From Thioalkalivibrio halophilus (lineage in GTDB: Bacteria > Pseudomonadota > Gammaproteobacteria > Ectothiorhodospirales > Ectothiorhodospiraceae): a DNA stretch of 60,592 bases. The notes below the pieces were generated by a model. It did no database searches, was not told the origin of the DNA, and saw nothing but the letters and a program-made list of their open reading frames with translations. Position 1 is the first letter of the stretch. Each line of letters begins with the position of its first letter. The stretch covers positions 14,511 to 75,102 of the forward strand of contig NZ_MUZR01000006.1 in NCBI RefSeq assembly GCF_001995255.1, given 5' to 3'. A program made the position numbers and the translations under genes. Shown here piece after piece: positions 9,628 through 19,853 of this stretch.

Positions 9628-10583
9628 GCCGTGACGATGCCCCGGGGGAGGATGCGGACGTCGGTGCCTACCGGGCGCCGCTGACCGCGCGGCATTTCGC
9701 CCCCCGCTACTGGCTCACCTGGGTTGGCGTTGCGCTGGCCTGGGTGCTGCAGCAGATCCCGCGTTCGGCGGTGCAGGCGCTGGCCCGGGGCATCGGCCGC
9801 CTGCTGTACCGCCGCTCGGGGCGCAGCCGCCGGATCGCCGAACGCAACCTCGAGCTGTGCTTCCCGCAGCTGGATGCGGCCGAACGCGAGGCGCGGCTCG
9901 CCGCCTTCTACCGCTACCAGGCGCAGACCGTGCTGGACTATGGCCTGCTGTGGTTCGGCAAGCCCGGCGAGCATGCCTCGCGCATCCGGGTGGACGGGCT
10001 GGAGCACTACGAGCGCGCACGCTCCGACGGGACGCCGGTGATCATCCTCGCCCCGCACTCGCTGGGGCTGGATTACGGCGGGGTGCGCATGAGCCAGATG
10101 TACGACGGGGTCTCCTTCGCCAAGCCGATGAAGAACCCCGTGCTGGAGTGGATCAACCACCGCAGCCGCACCCGCTACTCCGGGGACATCTTCGCCCGCG
10201 AGCAGGGGCTGCGTCCGGCGATCCGCCAGCTGCGCCGCGGGCGGTTCTTCTATTACCTGCCGGACGAGGACCTGGGCGCCGACGGTGCGGTGTTCGTGGA
10301 TTTCTTCGGCGTACCCAAGGCCACGCTGACCGCTCTGGGACGGCTGACGCGCATGTCGCGGGCGGTGGTGCTGCCGAGTTTCGCCTGGTACGACCTCGCC
10401 CGTGACGAATACGTGATGCGCCTGTGGCCTCCAATGGAGGGCTTCCCCTCGGGCGACGACGCGGCCGACGCACGGGCCATGAATGCCGCTATCGAACGGG
10501 GCGTGGAACAGGCCCCGGCGCAGTATCTGTGGACCCTGCGCCTGTTCCGCACCCGCCCCGAGGGCGAGCCCCCGCTCTACTGA
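9624..10583 (+). CDS. Lipid A biosynthesis lauroyl/myristoyl acyltransferase (LpxL/LpxM family)
   Basis: A 319-aa HtrB/MsbB family acyltransferase that adds a secondary acyl chain to lipid A at the inner membrane. It has an N-terminal membrane anchor (WLTWVGVALAWVLQQIP) and the H-X4-D catalytic motif in IILAPHSLGLDYGGV. Further conserved blocks are FYYLPDEDLG and FVDFFGVPKATL. Whether it is the LpxL or the LpxM orthologue cannot be decided from one copy, so no symbol is given. It is coupled to the upstream TPR gene and followed 3 bases later by a small ORF. Confidence 0.93.
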   Translation: MSRDDAPGEDADVGAYRAPLTARHFAPRYWLTWVGVALAWVLQQIPRSAVQALARGIGRLLYRRSGRSRRIAERNLELCFPQLDAAEREARLAAFYRYQAQTVLDYGLLWFGKPGEHASRIRVDGLEHYERARSDGTPVIILAPHSLGLDYGGVRMSQMYDGVSFAKPMKNPVLEWINHRSRTRYSGDIFAREQGLRPAIRQLRRGRFFYYLPDEDLGADGAVFVDFFGVPKATLTALGRLTRMSRAVVLPSFAWYDLARDEYVMRLWPPMEGFPSGDDAADARAMNAAIERGVEQAPAQYLWTLRLFRTRPEGEPPLY

Positions 10584-10586
10584 TCC

Positions 10587-10778
10587 ATGCCCGAGGGCGA
10601 CACCAATTATCGACCCGAGCCTGACGATACGCCGTGGCTGCTGCGCACCCACCTCGGGATGTGGGGCACCTGGTACGAATACGCGCGCGGAGCCGTGAAC
10701 GGGGTACGGGCACACGCCGGAACCCGGAAGGCACGGTTCCGGACCAAAGAAGAAGGATTGACGGGAGGAGCATCATGA
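10587..10778 (+). CDS. Small hypothetical protein, 63 aa
   Basis: The product begins MPEGDTNYRPEPDDTPWLL and contains RTHLGMWGTWYEYARG, then a basic C-terminus. No family is recognised. Support is positional: it starts 3 bases after the acyltransferase stop, and its TGA overlaps the ATG at 10775 of the next gene (ATGA), exactly filling the gap. No good Shine-Dalgarno sequence precedes it, so expression would rely on coupling. It could also be chance open sequence. Confidence 0.45.
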   Translation: MPEGDTNYRPEPDDTPWLLRTHLGMWGTWYEYARGAVNGVRAHAGTRKARFRTKEEGLTGGAS

Positions 10779-11947
10779 TGAAACCGGTTCACGTTGTGCG
10801 TCGCAGTCTGGCCGCGCTGGCCGCCGGGAGTTTTCTCGTCGCGGGATGTTCCGGAGCCTCGGCGCCGTCGCCCGAGGCGGTGGAGGCGTCGGCCGACGGG
10901 CTGTCGGTGGAGATTCTGCACGAGGGGCTCAATCACCCATGGGCCATTGCCTTTCTGCCCGATGGCTCGGCGCTGATCAGCGAGCGCCCGGGCGCGCTGC
11001 GGCATTTCCCGGCCGGCGACCACGGCCCGGATTTTTCCGGCCGGGGTGAACTGGTGCCGGGGCTGCCGGATGACCTGCGGGCGCGCAACCAGGGCGGGTT
11101 GCTGGATCTGGCCCTGCATCCGGAATTCGCCGACAACCGCTGGCTGTACTTCACCTATGCGGCCAGCGTGGACGGCGGGCTGACCACGCGTCTGGCGCGC
11201 GGGCGTCTCGAGGACGGGGCCCTGAGCGACGTCGAGACCCTGTTCACCGCCGAGCCGGGCGTGCGGGGCGGGCGCCATTTCGGCAGCCGCATCGTGTTCG
11301 ACGACGACACTCACGTGTTCATCAGCGTCGGCGACCGCGGGGACCGCCACCAGGCGCAGGATCCGTCCAACCACATCGGTACCATCATCCGCCTGCACGA
11401 CGACGGCTCGGTCCCCGCGGACAACCCGTTCGTGGATGACGCCGACCGGCGTGACGAAATCTGGGCGTATGGCGTGCGCAACTCGCAGGGCATGGTGATG
11501 GACCCCGAGACCGACACCCTGTGGGAGAACCAGCACGGGCCGCAAGGGGGTGACGAGGTCAATATCATCGAGCCCGGCAACAACTACGGCTGGCCGGTCA
11601 TCACCTACGGCGAGGAATACGGCGGCGGTCAGATCGGCGAGGGGATCACCGAGAAGGAGGGGATGGTGTCCCCGCTGCATCACTGGACGCCGTCGATCGC
11701 GCCTTCGGGCATGGCGATCATCCGCGATCCGGCCTTCGCCGACCGGGACGGCGACTTGCTGGCCGGTGGCCTCGCCCACCGGACCCTGCGGCGCCTGACC
11801 TTCGAGGACCGGGAACTGGTCGACGAGGTCGAGGTCCTGCCGGATCTGGACCGCCGAGTGCGCGACGTGCGGGTGCACGACGGGGCCATCTGGGTGCTGA
11901 CCGACCACAATCCGGGCGAGCTGCTGAGGCTGACCCCGGCTGACTGA
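10775..11947 (+). CDS. PQQ-type sugar dehydrogenase-like lipoprotein
   Basis: A 390-aa six-bladed beta-propeller of the GSDH/YliI family (soluble aldose sugar dehydrogenase type). The N-terminus is a lipoprotein signal with lipobox LVAGC, so it is probably anchored in the envelope. Family features are [34 protein letters not shown], the loop [13 protein letters not shown] with the presumed catalytic His, and [20 protein letters not shown]. The gggaggag at 10763-10770 supports ATG 10775 or 10778; the open frame extends upstream to 10634 but without a signal peptide. The substrate is unknown, and PQQ use is inferred from the family. Confidence 0.88.
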   Translation: MMKPVHVVRRSLAALAAGSFLVAGCSGASAPSPEAVEASADGLSVEILHEGLNHPWAIAFLPDGSALISERPGALRHFPAGDHGPDFSGRGELVPGLPDDLRARNQGGLLDLALHPEFADNRWLYFTYAASVDGGLTTRLARGRLEDGALSDVETLFTAEPGVRGGRHFGSRIVFDDDTHVFISVGDRGDRHQAQDPSNHIGTIIRLHDDGSVPADNPFVDDADRRDEIWAYGVRNSQGMVMDPETDTLWENQHGPQGGDEVNIIEPGNNYGWPVITYGEEYGGGQIGEGITEKEGMVSPLHHWTPSIAPSGMAIIRDPAFADRDGDLLAGGLAHRTLRRLTFEDRELVDEVEVLPDLDRRVRDVRVHDGAIWVLTDHNPGELLRLTPAD

Positions 11948-11957
11948 GCAGGAGAAC

Positions 11958-12602
11958 ATGATGTTTCGAGACTGGATGCAGCCGCAGATGGTCGATCCTG
12001 AACGCGCCCTGCCGGGGCGGGCGGAGGCCAGGCCGGTCCCGGAGCGTCATGCGGTGCTGGGAACGCCCCTGGCCCCGCCGTACCCCGACGGGATGGAGGT
12101 CATCCATTTCGGTATGGGGTGTTTCTGGGGCGCCGAGCGACTGTTCTGGCAGCTCGACGGGGTGTATTCCTCCAGCGTGGGCTACGGGGCCGGCTACACG
12201 CCCAATCCAGCCTATCGCGAGGTCTGCAGCGAGCAGACCGGGCACGCGGAGCTGGTGCGGGTGGTGTTCGACCCGCGCCGGGTCTCGCTGGAGGGGCTTT
12301 TTCGGACCTTCTGGGAAGGCCACGATCCGACCCAGGGGATGCGTCAGGGCAATGACGTCGGGACCCAGTATCGTTCCGGTATCTACACCGTGGACCCGGC
12401 GCATTACGAGGCCGCGCTGGCCAGCCGCGAGCGTTTCAACGCCGCGCTGCAGGCGGCGGGGCTGGGTCCGGTCACCACCGAGATCCGCGAGCTGGAGGCG
12501 TATTACTTCGCCGAGGACTATCACCAGCAGTATCTGGCGAAGGTTCCGGACGGCTATTGCGGCCTGGGTGGCCTGCGCGTCGCCTATCCGTCCCCGGTCT
12601 GA
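11958..12602 (+). CDS. msrA: Peptide-methionine (S)-S-oxide reductase
   Basis: A 214-aa methionine sulfoxide reductase A that repairs oxidised protein methionine. The catalytic motif GCFWGAE places the nucleophilic Cys at residue 55. The signatures GYAGGYTPNP-like ([24 protein letters not shown]) and [18 protein letters not shown] are present, and a resolving Cys lies near the C-terminus (DGYCGLGG). An N-terminal extension of about 45 residues precedes the core, as in E. coli-type MsrA. RBS aggaga precedes ATG 11958. The 3' end overlaps the convergent CheB-CheR gene by 19 bases. Confidence 0.96.
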   Translation: MMFRDWMQPQMVDPERALPGRAEARPVPERHAVLGTPLAPPYPDGMEVIHFGMGCFWGAERLFWQLDGVYSSSVGYGAGYTPNPAYREVCSEQTGHAELVRVVFDPRRVSLEGLFRTFWEGHDPTQGMRQGNDVGTQYRSGIYTVDPAHYEAALASRERFNAALQAAGLGPVTTEIRELEAYYFAEDYHQQYLAKVPDGYCGLGGLRVAYPSPV

Positions 12603-15460
12603 GCGCGCTCGCGCATGTCGCGCAGCACGATGCGCGCACCGGTGACGCGACCTTCGACCATCTCGGGTACCCCGCTGGCCTCGGCGGGGATTTCCGTGCC
12701 GTCCGGGATCCGCAGCCGGATGCGGCCTTCACTGAGGGGGGCCCCCTTCAGGAGTGACTCCAGGGCCTGGTGGCCGCCTTCATCGTCGGGCGGGGCCGGG
12801 ATCAGTTCGCGAAGGTCCGGTGATTCCAGGTCCTCAAGGGCGGATCCCAGCCGCTCGTGGGCTGTCCGGTTGAGTTCGCGGATTCGGCCCTGTGGGTCCA
12901 GCAGCAGGATGATGTGCGGGGCCTCGTCGAACAGCCGGCGGAAATGCAGCTGGGATGCCTCCAGCGCCCGTTGCGTGTCCTTCAGGTGGGTGACGTCCAC
13001 CAGGCTCATCACCACCGAGGAGGTGTACTCGGATCCGACCTGATAGGGGTGCATGGTCAGCAGATACCAGCGGCCCCGTCCCAGGTGTACTTCACGTTCC
13101 GCCGGCTGCCGCTCCCGCTGCACCTGGCATGCGAGTTCCGGCAGGTCCTGCGCTCCCAGCCGCCGACAGACCTCCGCCAGATGGCCCCCGATGTCGCCGT
13201 CGGTGATCTGGCAGACCTCCGTCAGGGCCGGGGTGTAGCGCCGGATTCGCAGCTGGCTGTCGAGGAACAGGGAGGCAATGCCATTGGCCGAAAGGAGGTT
13301 GTCGAGATCGTTGTTGAGCTCGTAGAGCTCGCTGATCTTGCTCTGGTATTCGGCGTTGACGGTGTGCAGTTCCTCGTTGACCGACTGCAGCTCCTCGTTG
13401 GTGCTCTGCAGCTCTTCGTTCGACGCCTGCAGTTCTTCATTGGACGCCTGGAGTTCTTCGTTGGCGGTTTCCAGCTCCTCCACCGTGGCCTGCAGGTTCT
13501 CCCGCGTGAACTGCAGCTCCGCTTCCAGGTCGGCGATGCGCTGCTGGGTCTCCTGGTCAAGGTCGTAGACGACGGCTTCGTCGCTGGAAGAGGCCTGCTG
13601 GTGCTGCGGCCGGATGACCACCGCAGCCAGCGGTGTCTGGCCCTTGTGTGTCGGCAGCGGGAGCATGCGCAGCTCCACGACCTGTTTCTCTTCGCGCAGG
13701 CGCAGATGAACGTTGCTGTAGCTGGTGCGTTCACCGGTTTTGAACACTTTCTGCAGCCCGGTGGCCAGCGGGGTGGCCAGGTCCGCGGTTGCCAGGCGGG
13801 TAATGTCGTGGTGCACGCGGCCCGTGGGCATGTGGAGATAACCCTCGGGGTTGCCGACCACATGGCGCAGTTCCAGATCCTGGCTGACGACCAGAATCAG
13901 GGGCAGGATCTCTTCGCCCAGGGTTTCTACCAGGCGTCCGAGCAGTCGTTCTTCCTCGTGTTCCTGGCGGGCGGCGCGACCGGACGGCCCGGAGGGGCTC
14001 GGCCCCGTGCGCATGCTGTGTTCGCGGGATTCCTGGTTGGCGGGCAGACGGCGCTTGCCCCGGGTCCGGAAGATCCGCAGTTTCTGGTCGACGGGTTCGT
14101 AGGTATCGGGCGCGTCACCCACGGTCTCGCTGTTGCCGAGGACGAGGACACCGTCCGCGCTCAGGGAGAAGTTGAACAGGTCCAGGACCTTTTTCTGCAG
14201 CACGGGCTGCAGATAGATCAGCAGATTGCGGCATGACACCAGCTGGATGTTGGTGAACGGGGGGTCCCGCAACAGGTCGTGCGGGGCGAACACCACCATC
14301 TCGCGGATCCGGCGGGCAATCTGGAACTGCTCGTCCTGGCGCTGGAAGTACTTGGCCAGCAGATCCGGGGGCAGATCGGCGACGATGCTCTCCGGATAGA
14401 TCCCGCTGCCGGCGTTCTGCACGGCATTGCGGTCCACGTCGGTCGCGAAGATCTTGACGTCCACGGTGAGGCCGAGGCGGTCCATGACCTCGCGGGTGAT
14501 GATGGCCAGGCTGTACGCCTCCTCGCCGGTGGAACAGCCGGCCACCCAGAAGCGCAGGCCGTTTTTGCCACTGTTCTCGATCAGCCCCGGCAGCACCGAT
14601 TGCTCCAGATACTCCCAGACCTCGCGGTCGCGGAAAAAGCTGGTGACACCGATCAGGAGTTCACGCCGCAGGGTGTTGACCTCATCGCGATGGCGCTCGA
14701 GATAGCGGGCATAGTCCCGCAGTTCGCCGATTTCGTTGACGGTCATCCGGCGCTCGATGCGGCGCACAACGGTGCTGGATTTGTAGAAGGTGAAGTCGAT
14801 GCTGGAATCCTCGCGCAGCAGCGCGAAGATCCGGGTGAGGGCATCCTCGTCGGTGACGATGACACCGGGGCCCTCGGCCTTGGCGGAATGCGGATGCTGC
14901 ACGAAAGACTGCAGCAGGCGTGGCATCTCCTCCGGTGGCAGCACGAAGTCCGGGAGGCCAGTGGCCGCGGCGCTGCGCGGCATGCCATCGAACTTGGCCG
15001 AATCGGCGGACTGCGCCATGATCATCCCGCCCTGTTCCTTGATGGCGCGGATGCCGCGGGTGCCGTCGGACCCGGTGCCGGACAGGATGACGGCGATCGC
15101 GCGTTCGCCCTGATCTTCCGCGAGGGAACGGAGGAAGACATCGATGGGAAGATTCACGCCACGGCTTGCATCCTGCTCGCTGAGGATCAGCTTGCCGTGG
15201 AACAGCGTCAGGTTCTTGCGCGGCGGGATCAGATACACCTGGTTGGCGGCCACGGTTTCGCCGTCTTCGGCACGCTGTACCGGCATCTCCGTGTGCCGCG
15301 ACAGCAGTTCGGCCATCAGGCTCTTGTAGTCGGGCGACAGGTGCTGAACCACGACGAAGCTCAGGCCGCTGTCGGGCGGCATCTGCTGGAAAAACGCATC
15401 CAGGGCTTCCAGCCCGCCTGCGGAGGCGCCGATCCCGACGATGTAATCGGGTGTGCTCAC
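12584..15460 (-). CDS. CheB-CheR-PAS hybrid signalling protein
   Basis: A 958-aa fusion. A CheB methylesterase domain (GIGASAGG with the catalytic Ser, [10 protein letters not shown] with His, [11 protein letters not shown] with Asp) lacks a receiver domain. A CheR methyltransferase domain follows ([25 protein letters not shown]), then a long coiled coil built of degenerate 7-residue NEELQ-type repeats, and PAS domains at the C-terminus. No histidine kinase or output domain follows. The GTG at 15460 has GGAG 7 bases upstream and overlaps the preceding gene's stop (GTGA). No chemoreceptor gene is nearby, so a chemotaxis role is not implied; methylation-linked sensing coupled to c-di-GMP is the plausible reading. 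Confidence 0.92.
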   Translation of the reverse strand: MSTPDYIVGIGASAGGLEALDAFFQQMPPDSGLSFVVVQHLSPDYKSLMAELLSRHTEMPVQRAEDGETVAANQVYLIPPRKNLTLFHGKLILSEQDASRGVNLPIDVFLRSLAEDQGERAIAVILSGTGSDGTRGIRAIKEQGGMIMAQSADSAKFDGMPRSAAATGLPDFVLPPEEMPRLLQSFVQHPHSAKAEGPGVIVTDEDALTRIFALLREDSSIDFTFYKSSTVVRRIERRMTVNEIGELRDYARYLERHRDEVNTLRRELLIGVTSFFRDREVWEYLEQSVLPGLIENSGKNGLRFWVAGCSTGEEAYSLAIITREVMDRLGLTVDVKIFATDVDRNAVQNAGSGIYPESIVADLPPDLLAKYFQRQDEQFQIARRIREMVVFAPHDLLRDPPFTNIQLVSCRNLLIYLQPVLQKKVLDLFNFSLSADGVLVLGNSETVGDAPDTYEPVDQKLRIFRTRGKRRLPANQESREHSMRTGPSPSGPSGRAARQEHEEERLLGRLVETLGEEILPLILVVSQDLELRHVVGNPEGYLHMPTGRVHHDITRLATADLATPLATGLQKVFKTGERTSYSNVHLRLREEKQVVELRMLPLPTHKGQTPLAAVVIRPQHQQASSSDEAVVYDLDQETQQRIADLEAELQFTRENLQATVEELETANEELQASNEELQASNEELQSTNEELQSVNEELHTVNAEYQSKISELYELNNDLDNLLSANGIASLFLDSQLRIRRYTPALTEVCQITDGDIGGHLAEVCRRLGAQDLPELACQVQRERQPAEREVHLGRGRWYLLTMHPYQVGSEYTSSVVMSLVDVTHLKDTQRALEASQLHFRRLFDEAPHIILLLDPQGRIRELNRTAHERLGSALEDLESPDLRELIPAPPDDEGGHQALESLLKGAPLSEGRIRLRIPDGTEIPAEASGVPEMVEGRVTGARIVLRDMRERAQTGDG

Positions 15461-17721
15461 GTGGGATCTCCGCATTGCGAGGGTGAGGATGGCCCGTCCC
15501 GGTGGAATTCTTCGCACCAGCGGGCACAGTCGCTGGCAGGGAGCGGGGGAATGTAGACGTACCCCTGAATCAGGTCGCAGCCCTGATCCCGCAGAAGTCC
15601 CAGTTGTTCGCAGGTTTCCACGCCCTCGGCGAGGAAGTGCATGTCCAGATGCCGGGCCATGGTCATCACCGTGTTGACGATCGCCAGGTCACAGGTGTCC
15701 TCCGGCAGGCCGCGGACAAAGCTGCGGTCCAGCTTGATGATATCGATCGGCATGTGGCGCAGCCTCCCCAGCGACGAATGGCCGGTCCCGAAGTCGTCCA
15801 GGGCGACCCGCACCCCCAGGCTGCGCAGATCGTGGAGGGTGGAGATGACGGAGCTCGCATCGTCCCGGAAATGGTCCTCGGTCGCTTCCACGACTACCCG
15901 ACTCGGTTCTACCCCGGTCTTCGCGAAGGTGTCGTGGAGATCCCCCGCGGTCAGGCCGTGGAGCTGTCGGGGAGAGAAATTCACGGCCAGCCACAGCTCT
16001 TCGGCACCGGGGAATGTCCAGTCGCGCAGGGCATTGCAGGCCTGCTCCAGGGTCCAGCGGGCCACTTCCGCACCGAGGCCGAGGTTCTCGAGGATCGGGA
16101 TGAACTCCAGGGGCGAGATCGAGCCGTCGAAGCCGTCCCAGCGCATCAGGGCCTCCACACCCGCCACGCGTCCCTGCCGGGCATCCACCACCGGCTGGAA
16201 GGCGAGGCTCAGTTCGTTGCGCCCCAGGGCGTGTCGGAGCTGGTTCTCGAGCGATACCCGCCGTTCGAGCTGATGATTCATCTCGGGGGCGAAAAAGGCG
16301 TACTTCTGTCCGCCGTCCTCCTTGGCTTGATACATCGCGATATCGGCGTGCTTGGCGAGTTCGCTGCAGGTCGAGCCGTCGCGCGGGAACAGGGCGATGC
16401 CGATACTCCCGCCGGAGATGATCTCGTGACCGTGAATATGGAACGGACGCCGCAGGGCCCCGAGGATGTCGCCGGCCACCCGCCGCGCGGTCTGCATCGC
16501 CGTCTCCTCGTCCTCCAGTTCGCACAGCACCACGGTAAATTCGTCGCCGCCCAGCCGCGCGACCGTATCGGAGGGGCGGACGACCTGCTTCAGCCGTTCG
16601 GCTGCCTGCTGCAGCAGCAAATCCCCGGCCTGATGGCCCTTGGTGTCGTTGAGGGTCTTGAAGCCGTCCAGGTCCAGGTAGAAGACGCCCACCATCTTGC
16701 CGTCCCGTTTCGAACGCATCAGACCGTGCTTGAGGCGTTCGTGCAGCAGGGTCCGGTTGGGCAGGCCGGTAAGGGCATCGTAGAACGCAAAGCGCTCGAC
16801 GTCCTGTCCCGTCTGGCCGTGGTCGCCGATGTCGGAAAAGATCCCGAGGTAGTGCCGGACATTTCCGTCCCGGTCGGTGACCGCGTTGATCTTCAGCCAC
16901 TCCGGGTAGATCTCGCCGTTCTTGCGTCGGTTCCAGACTTCACCCATCCAGTGGCCTTCCTCCTGGAGGCGGTTCCACATGTGCTCGTAGAAGCTGCGGT
17001 CATGACGCCCCGAGGAGAGCAGCCCCGGAGTGCGGCCGACGACTTCGTCTTCCTGATATCCGGTCACGATGGTGAACGCACGGTTGACTCGCTGGATGCG
17101 GGCACGGGCATCGGTCACGATGATGCCTTCGTTGCTTTCCTCGAACACCGTGGCGGCCAGGCGCTGATGCTGTTCGGCACGCTTGCGGGCCGTGACATCC
17201 ACCATGGCCAGACGGAAGCGAAGCCCTTCCGGATCGTGGTCCGGCGACAGGCTGGCATGAACATGGAGCTCCGCTTGTTCGGGGGTGTTGAGCACCAGTT
17301 CGAAATCATCCGGCGGCGCGCCGTGTCCGGCGGCGGCCAGCAGTTGATGAAAGGGCTCCCGGCTGCCGGTGTCGAGGAATCGCCGCAGAGGCTGCTGAAG
17401 CAGATGGCTGCGCGGAAGACCCAGCATGCGGGTGGCCGTGCGATTGACTTCCAGCGTTTCTCCGCTGGCATCGAGAACAAAGAACGCCACGGGGGCGAAG
17501 TCAAACAGGTCCTGATAGCGCTGGCTGGCCTGGGCCAGGGCCTGCTGGGTCTGCCGCAGTTCCTCGTTCTGGGTGCGCAGCTCCTCCTGATGCAGTTGAA
17601 GTTCTTCCAGCGTTTGCCGGGCATCTTCGCGGGATGCCTCGAGTTCCCGGATGCGCTCCCGGGCCTGCTCCAGGGCTTCCCGAAGCGCCGGTTCCTCTTG
17701 CGGTTGTTGCTCTTGGGTCAT
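15457..17721 (-). CDS. PAS-GGDEF-EAL cyclic-di-GMP protein
   Basis: A 754-aa protein with an N-terminal coiled coil, two PAS domains (FDFAPVAFFVLDASGE and the region around IVTDARARIQRVNRAF), a diguanylate cyclase domain with intact RLGGDEF and an EAL phosphodiesterase domain. EAL signatures are intact: VEALMRWDG and DDFGTGHSSLGRL. Both activities are therefore possible. The start is uncertain: I chose ATG 17721 before the coiled coil, which has no clear RBS; the frame stays open to a TTG at 17892. It is coupled (GTGA) to the CheB-CheR-PAS gene. The 196 bases upstream to 17917 hold no recognisable gene. Confidence 0.9.
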   Translation of the reverse strand: MTQEQQPQEEPALREALEQARERIRELEASREDARQTLEELQLHQEELRTQNEELRQTQQALAQASQRYQDLFDFAPVAFFVLDASGETLEVNRTATRMLGLPRSHLLQQPLRRFLDTGSREPFHQLLAAAGHGAPPDDFELVLNTPEQAELHVHASLSPDHDPEGLRFRLAMVDVTARKRAEQHQRLAATVFEESNEGIIVTDARARIQRVNRAFTIVTGYQEDEVVGRTPGLLSSGRHDRSFYEHMWNRLQEEGHWMGEVWNRRKNGEIYPEWLKINAVTDRDGNVRHYLGIFSDIGDHGQTGQDVERFAFYDALTGLPNRTLLHERLKHGLMRSKRDGKMVGVFYLDLDGFKTLNDTKGHQAGDLLLQQAAERLKQVVRPSDTVARLGGDEFTVVLCELEDEETAMQTARRVAGDILGALRRPFHIHGHEIISGGSIGIALFPRDGSTCSELAKHADIAMYQAKEDGGQKYAFFAPEMNHQLERRVSLENQLRHALGRNELSLAFQPVVDARQGRVAGVEALMRWDGFDGSISPLEFIPILENLGLGAEVARWTLEQACNALRDWTFPGAEELWLAVNFSPRQLHGLTAGDLHDTFAKTGVEPSRVVVEATEDHFRDDASSVISTLHDLRSLGVRVALDDFGTGHSSLGRLRHMPIDIIKLDRSFVRGLPEDTCDLAIVNTVMTMARHLDMHFLAEGVETCEQLGLLRDQGCDLIQGYVYIPPLPASDCARWCEEFHRDGPSSPSQCGDPT

Positions 17722-17917
17722 CGGAGCGTACCCGGATCGCGGACCGTCCGCAGGACGCCAGGATCGTTCCCTGATCGCCACGGGTGGTCCGGGTGGTTGT
17801 GCGACGATCGTCGGTCGGATGGATGTTTCACCCGCGCCGGAAAGCCTCCTGAACAGTGCGGTCAAGCTAGATGTTTTCCCCAGAGTTCGCAAGTGATTGT
17901 CGGGAGCGGTGTCCCGG

Positions 17918-18727
17918 TCACTGCACCTCGTGGTGGTCGACGGCGGCGCGGACCACCGCCCGGAACAGGCGCTGGTGGCGGGTCTTCTGCGGCAGGTATT
18001 CGGGGTGCCACTGCACGCCGATGCAGAAATCGGGCCCGTCGGCCTCGATGGCCTGGACCACGCGTGAGGGCTCGCGCCCGGCGATGGTCAGGCCCCGTCC
18101 GAGGCGGTCGACGGCCTGGCTGTGCAGGGCATTCACGTGCAGTGCGGCATCTCCGAGGATGATGGACAGCCGCGAGTGCGGATCCAGCCGTACCCGCTTC
18201 ACGGGCAGCAGGCTGCGGGCGTTGGGGGTCTCCACGTAGAAGGCGGCGAGGTCGCGGTGCAGGCTGCCGCCGCGCACCACGTTGATCAGCTGCATCCCGC
18301 GGCAGATGCCGAGGATTGGCAGGTGTTCGTCCAGGGCGTGGTGAATCAGGGATTTCTCCAGCCGATCGCGCTCCGGATCCAGCGATGGTCTTTTCGACTG
18401 GAACAGCCGGCGCAGCAACCACAGCGCGGGATAGAAGGCGTAGCCGATCAGGCGCTGCGACAGGCGTTGCTCCGCCCGGCGGATGGCAGTGGTGTCAGGG
18501 CCCTCGGGCAGGGTTTCGCCATAAAGTTCGGGATCCACGTCGGCCCCGCCACCGACGATCAGGGCGTCGATGCGCCGGTTGCGGCGGGGGCGTCCGGGAC
18601 GGATGCGCAGGGGGCGGCCGCCGGCCCGCCACACCGCGAGGGCGGTGAACAGCCACGCGGGCGTGCCGCCACGGTCCGGGCCGGTGACGGCGATCACCGG
18701 GCGGTGCGGGCGTTCAGAACCAGGCAC
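17918..18727 (-). CDS. Class I glutamine amidotransferase, gamma-glutamyl hydrolase type (peptidase C26)
   Basis: A 269-aa GATase I-fold protein related to PuuD/gamma-glutamyl-GABA hydrolase. It shows the oxyanion-side motif LIVGGGADVDPELYGE, the nucleophile elbow ILGICRGMQLINV with the catalytic Cys, and the terminal QWHPEY containing the catalytic His with a downstream acidic residue. The start is GTG 18727, 14 bases inside the end of the upstream amidoligase gene, so translation is coupled. Pairing with an amidoligase indicates it cleaves or transfers from a gamma-glutamyl or similar amide made by that enzyme; the substrate is unknown. Confidence 0.88.
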   Translation of the reverse strand: MPGSERPHRPVIAVTGPDRGGTPAWLFTALAVWRAGGRPLRIRPGRPRRNRRIDALIVGGGADVDPELYGETLPEGPDTTAIRRAEQRLSQRLIGYAFYPALWLLRRLFQSKRPSLDPERDRLEKSLIHHALDEHLPILGICRGMQLINVVRGGSLHRDLAAFYVETPNARSLLPVKRVRLDPHSRLSIILGDAALHVNALHSQAVDRLGRGLTIAGREPSRVVQAIEADGPDFCIGVQWHPEYLPQKTRHQRLFRAVVRAAVDHHEVQ

Positions 18728-19709
18728 GCAGCCGCTGCATCCATTCGTCGGCCCAGCGGCCCACCGCCTGGCCCGGGCGTTCCAGGTACTCCTGCGCGAG
18801 CCGTTCCAGACGTTCGGGATGAGCGGCCAGCTGTTCCACTTCCACCCAGCCGTTCAGCGGGTGCGCCAGGCTCCAGTTCGGGTCGTCGATGCGGCAGTCC
18901 GGCAGGCGGTAGTGCAGGGCGGGACGCGCCTTGATCAGTTCGTGTTCCACCGGTGCCGCCGCAACGCGTTCGGGGTCCAGTTCCGCCAGCACCGGGAGCA
19001 GGTCCAGCGGACGGTTGCGCGTGGGGTTGTGCGCCAGATAGGTGTCGATCAGCGATGCACGGTCCGGGGTGAAATCGGGATCGAGGATGTAGCGCACGAA
19101 GGCGCCGGGGAACGGCCGGATGTAGGGCGACAGGCGGCGCGACAGGTCGATGGCCCCCGCCTGCGCCAGGATCTCGTACATGAGCACGAAGGCTCGCAGG
19201 ATGGCCAGCAGCCATTCGGGCTCGCGGCTGTGGATCTCGATGTTCAGCTGCAGCCCGAACGCGTACAGGAACGAGCGTTCGGTGCCCAGCGCGCCTTCCT
19301 GTTGCAGCGCGGCACGCACCCGGTCCAGCCGGGGCAGCTGCGCAGGTTCCAGGGGTGGCGCGACGATCTCGTGCGGGACCAGGCGCCCGGCGGCATCGGC
19401 CAGCCAGGCCTCCAGTGCTTCCTGGTCGCGGTCTTCCAGGTCGACCCCCAGGCGGGCTAGGTGCTCGCGATAGCCGCGGTCCTTGAGTACGCGGGCGTCC
19501 AGCTCCAGCTGGAAATCCCCCGCGTCACTGTCGCGGACATGCAGCACGAAGGCATGCTCGGCCTCGATGTGCCCGCCGAATTCGTCGATGATGGCGCGGG
19601 CCATCGTCTCCAGCGAGACCCCTGCCATCTCGATCTCCACGCCGACCCGGCGCCGGGCCCCCTCGGGGGTCCGGGTCCACGGCAGTGGCAGAAACGAAGT
19701 GGCGGACAT
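18714..19709 (-). CDS. Amidoligase (Amidoligase_2 family, COOH-NH2 ligase fold)
   Basis: A 331-aa protein with the N-terminal glutamine-synthetase-like signature RVGVEIEMAGVS and later conserved blocks LQLNIEIHSREPEWLLAIL and YIRPFPGAFVRYILDPDF. These match the putative amidoligase family, which is predicted to join a carboxylate to an amine using ATP. ATG 19709 has aggag 9 bases upstream. It overlaps the class I amidotransferase gene, matching the predicted ligase/hydrolase operons known for this superfamily. The reaction and product are not established; it could modify a peptide, protein C-terminus or polyamine. Confidence 0.8.
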   Translation of the reverse strand: MSATSFLPLPWTRTPEGARRRVGVEIEMAGVSLETMARAIIDEFGGHIEAEHAFVLHVRDSDAGDFQLELDARVLKDRGYREHLARLGVDLEDRDQEALEAWLADAAGRLVPHEIVAPPLEPAQLPRLDRVRAALQQEGALGTERSFLYAFGLQLNIEIHSREPEWLLAILRAFVLMYEILAQAGAIDLSRRLSPYIRPFPGAFVRYILDPDFTPDRASLIDTYLAHNPTRNRPLDLLPVLAELDPERVAAAPVEHELIKARPALHYRLPDCRIDDPNWSLAHPLNGWVEVEQLAAHPERLERLAQEYLERPGQAVGRWADEWMQRLRAWF

Positions 19710-19853
19710 GCGGCGGCTCTCCTGGCGGCGCTGATCGGCCGGGCTGTCCGGGCATGGTAGCGCGTTGCGCCACGAGCGCACGCCCCGGTGTACGCGGGCG
19801 GGGGCAGGCAGTACGATAAGCCCCTTCGCAACCCTGTGTCCCCGGTGTCCCGC

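Noticed and set aside
13364-13487. Tandem repeat that might be a CRISPR or minisatellite
   Set aside because: The 21-base periodicity lies inside a coding frame and encodes coiled-coil heptads; there are no spacers.
17722-17892. Longer N-terminus of the GGDEF-EAL protein from TTG 17892
   Set aside because: The extra 57 residues look like translated non-coding sequence and no RBS supports the TTG.
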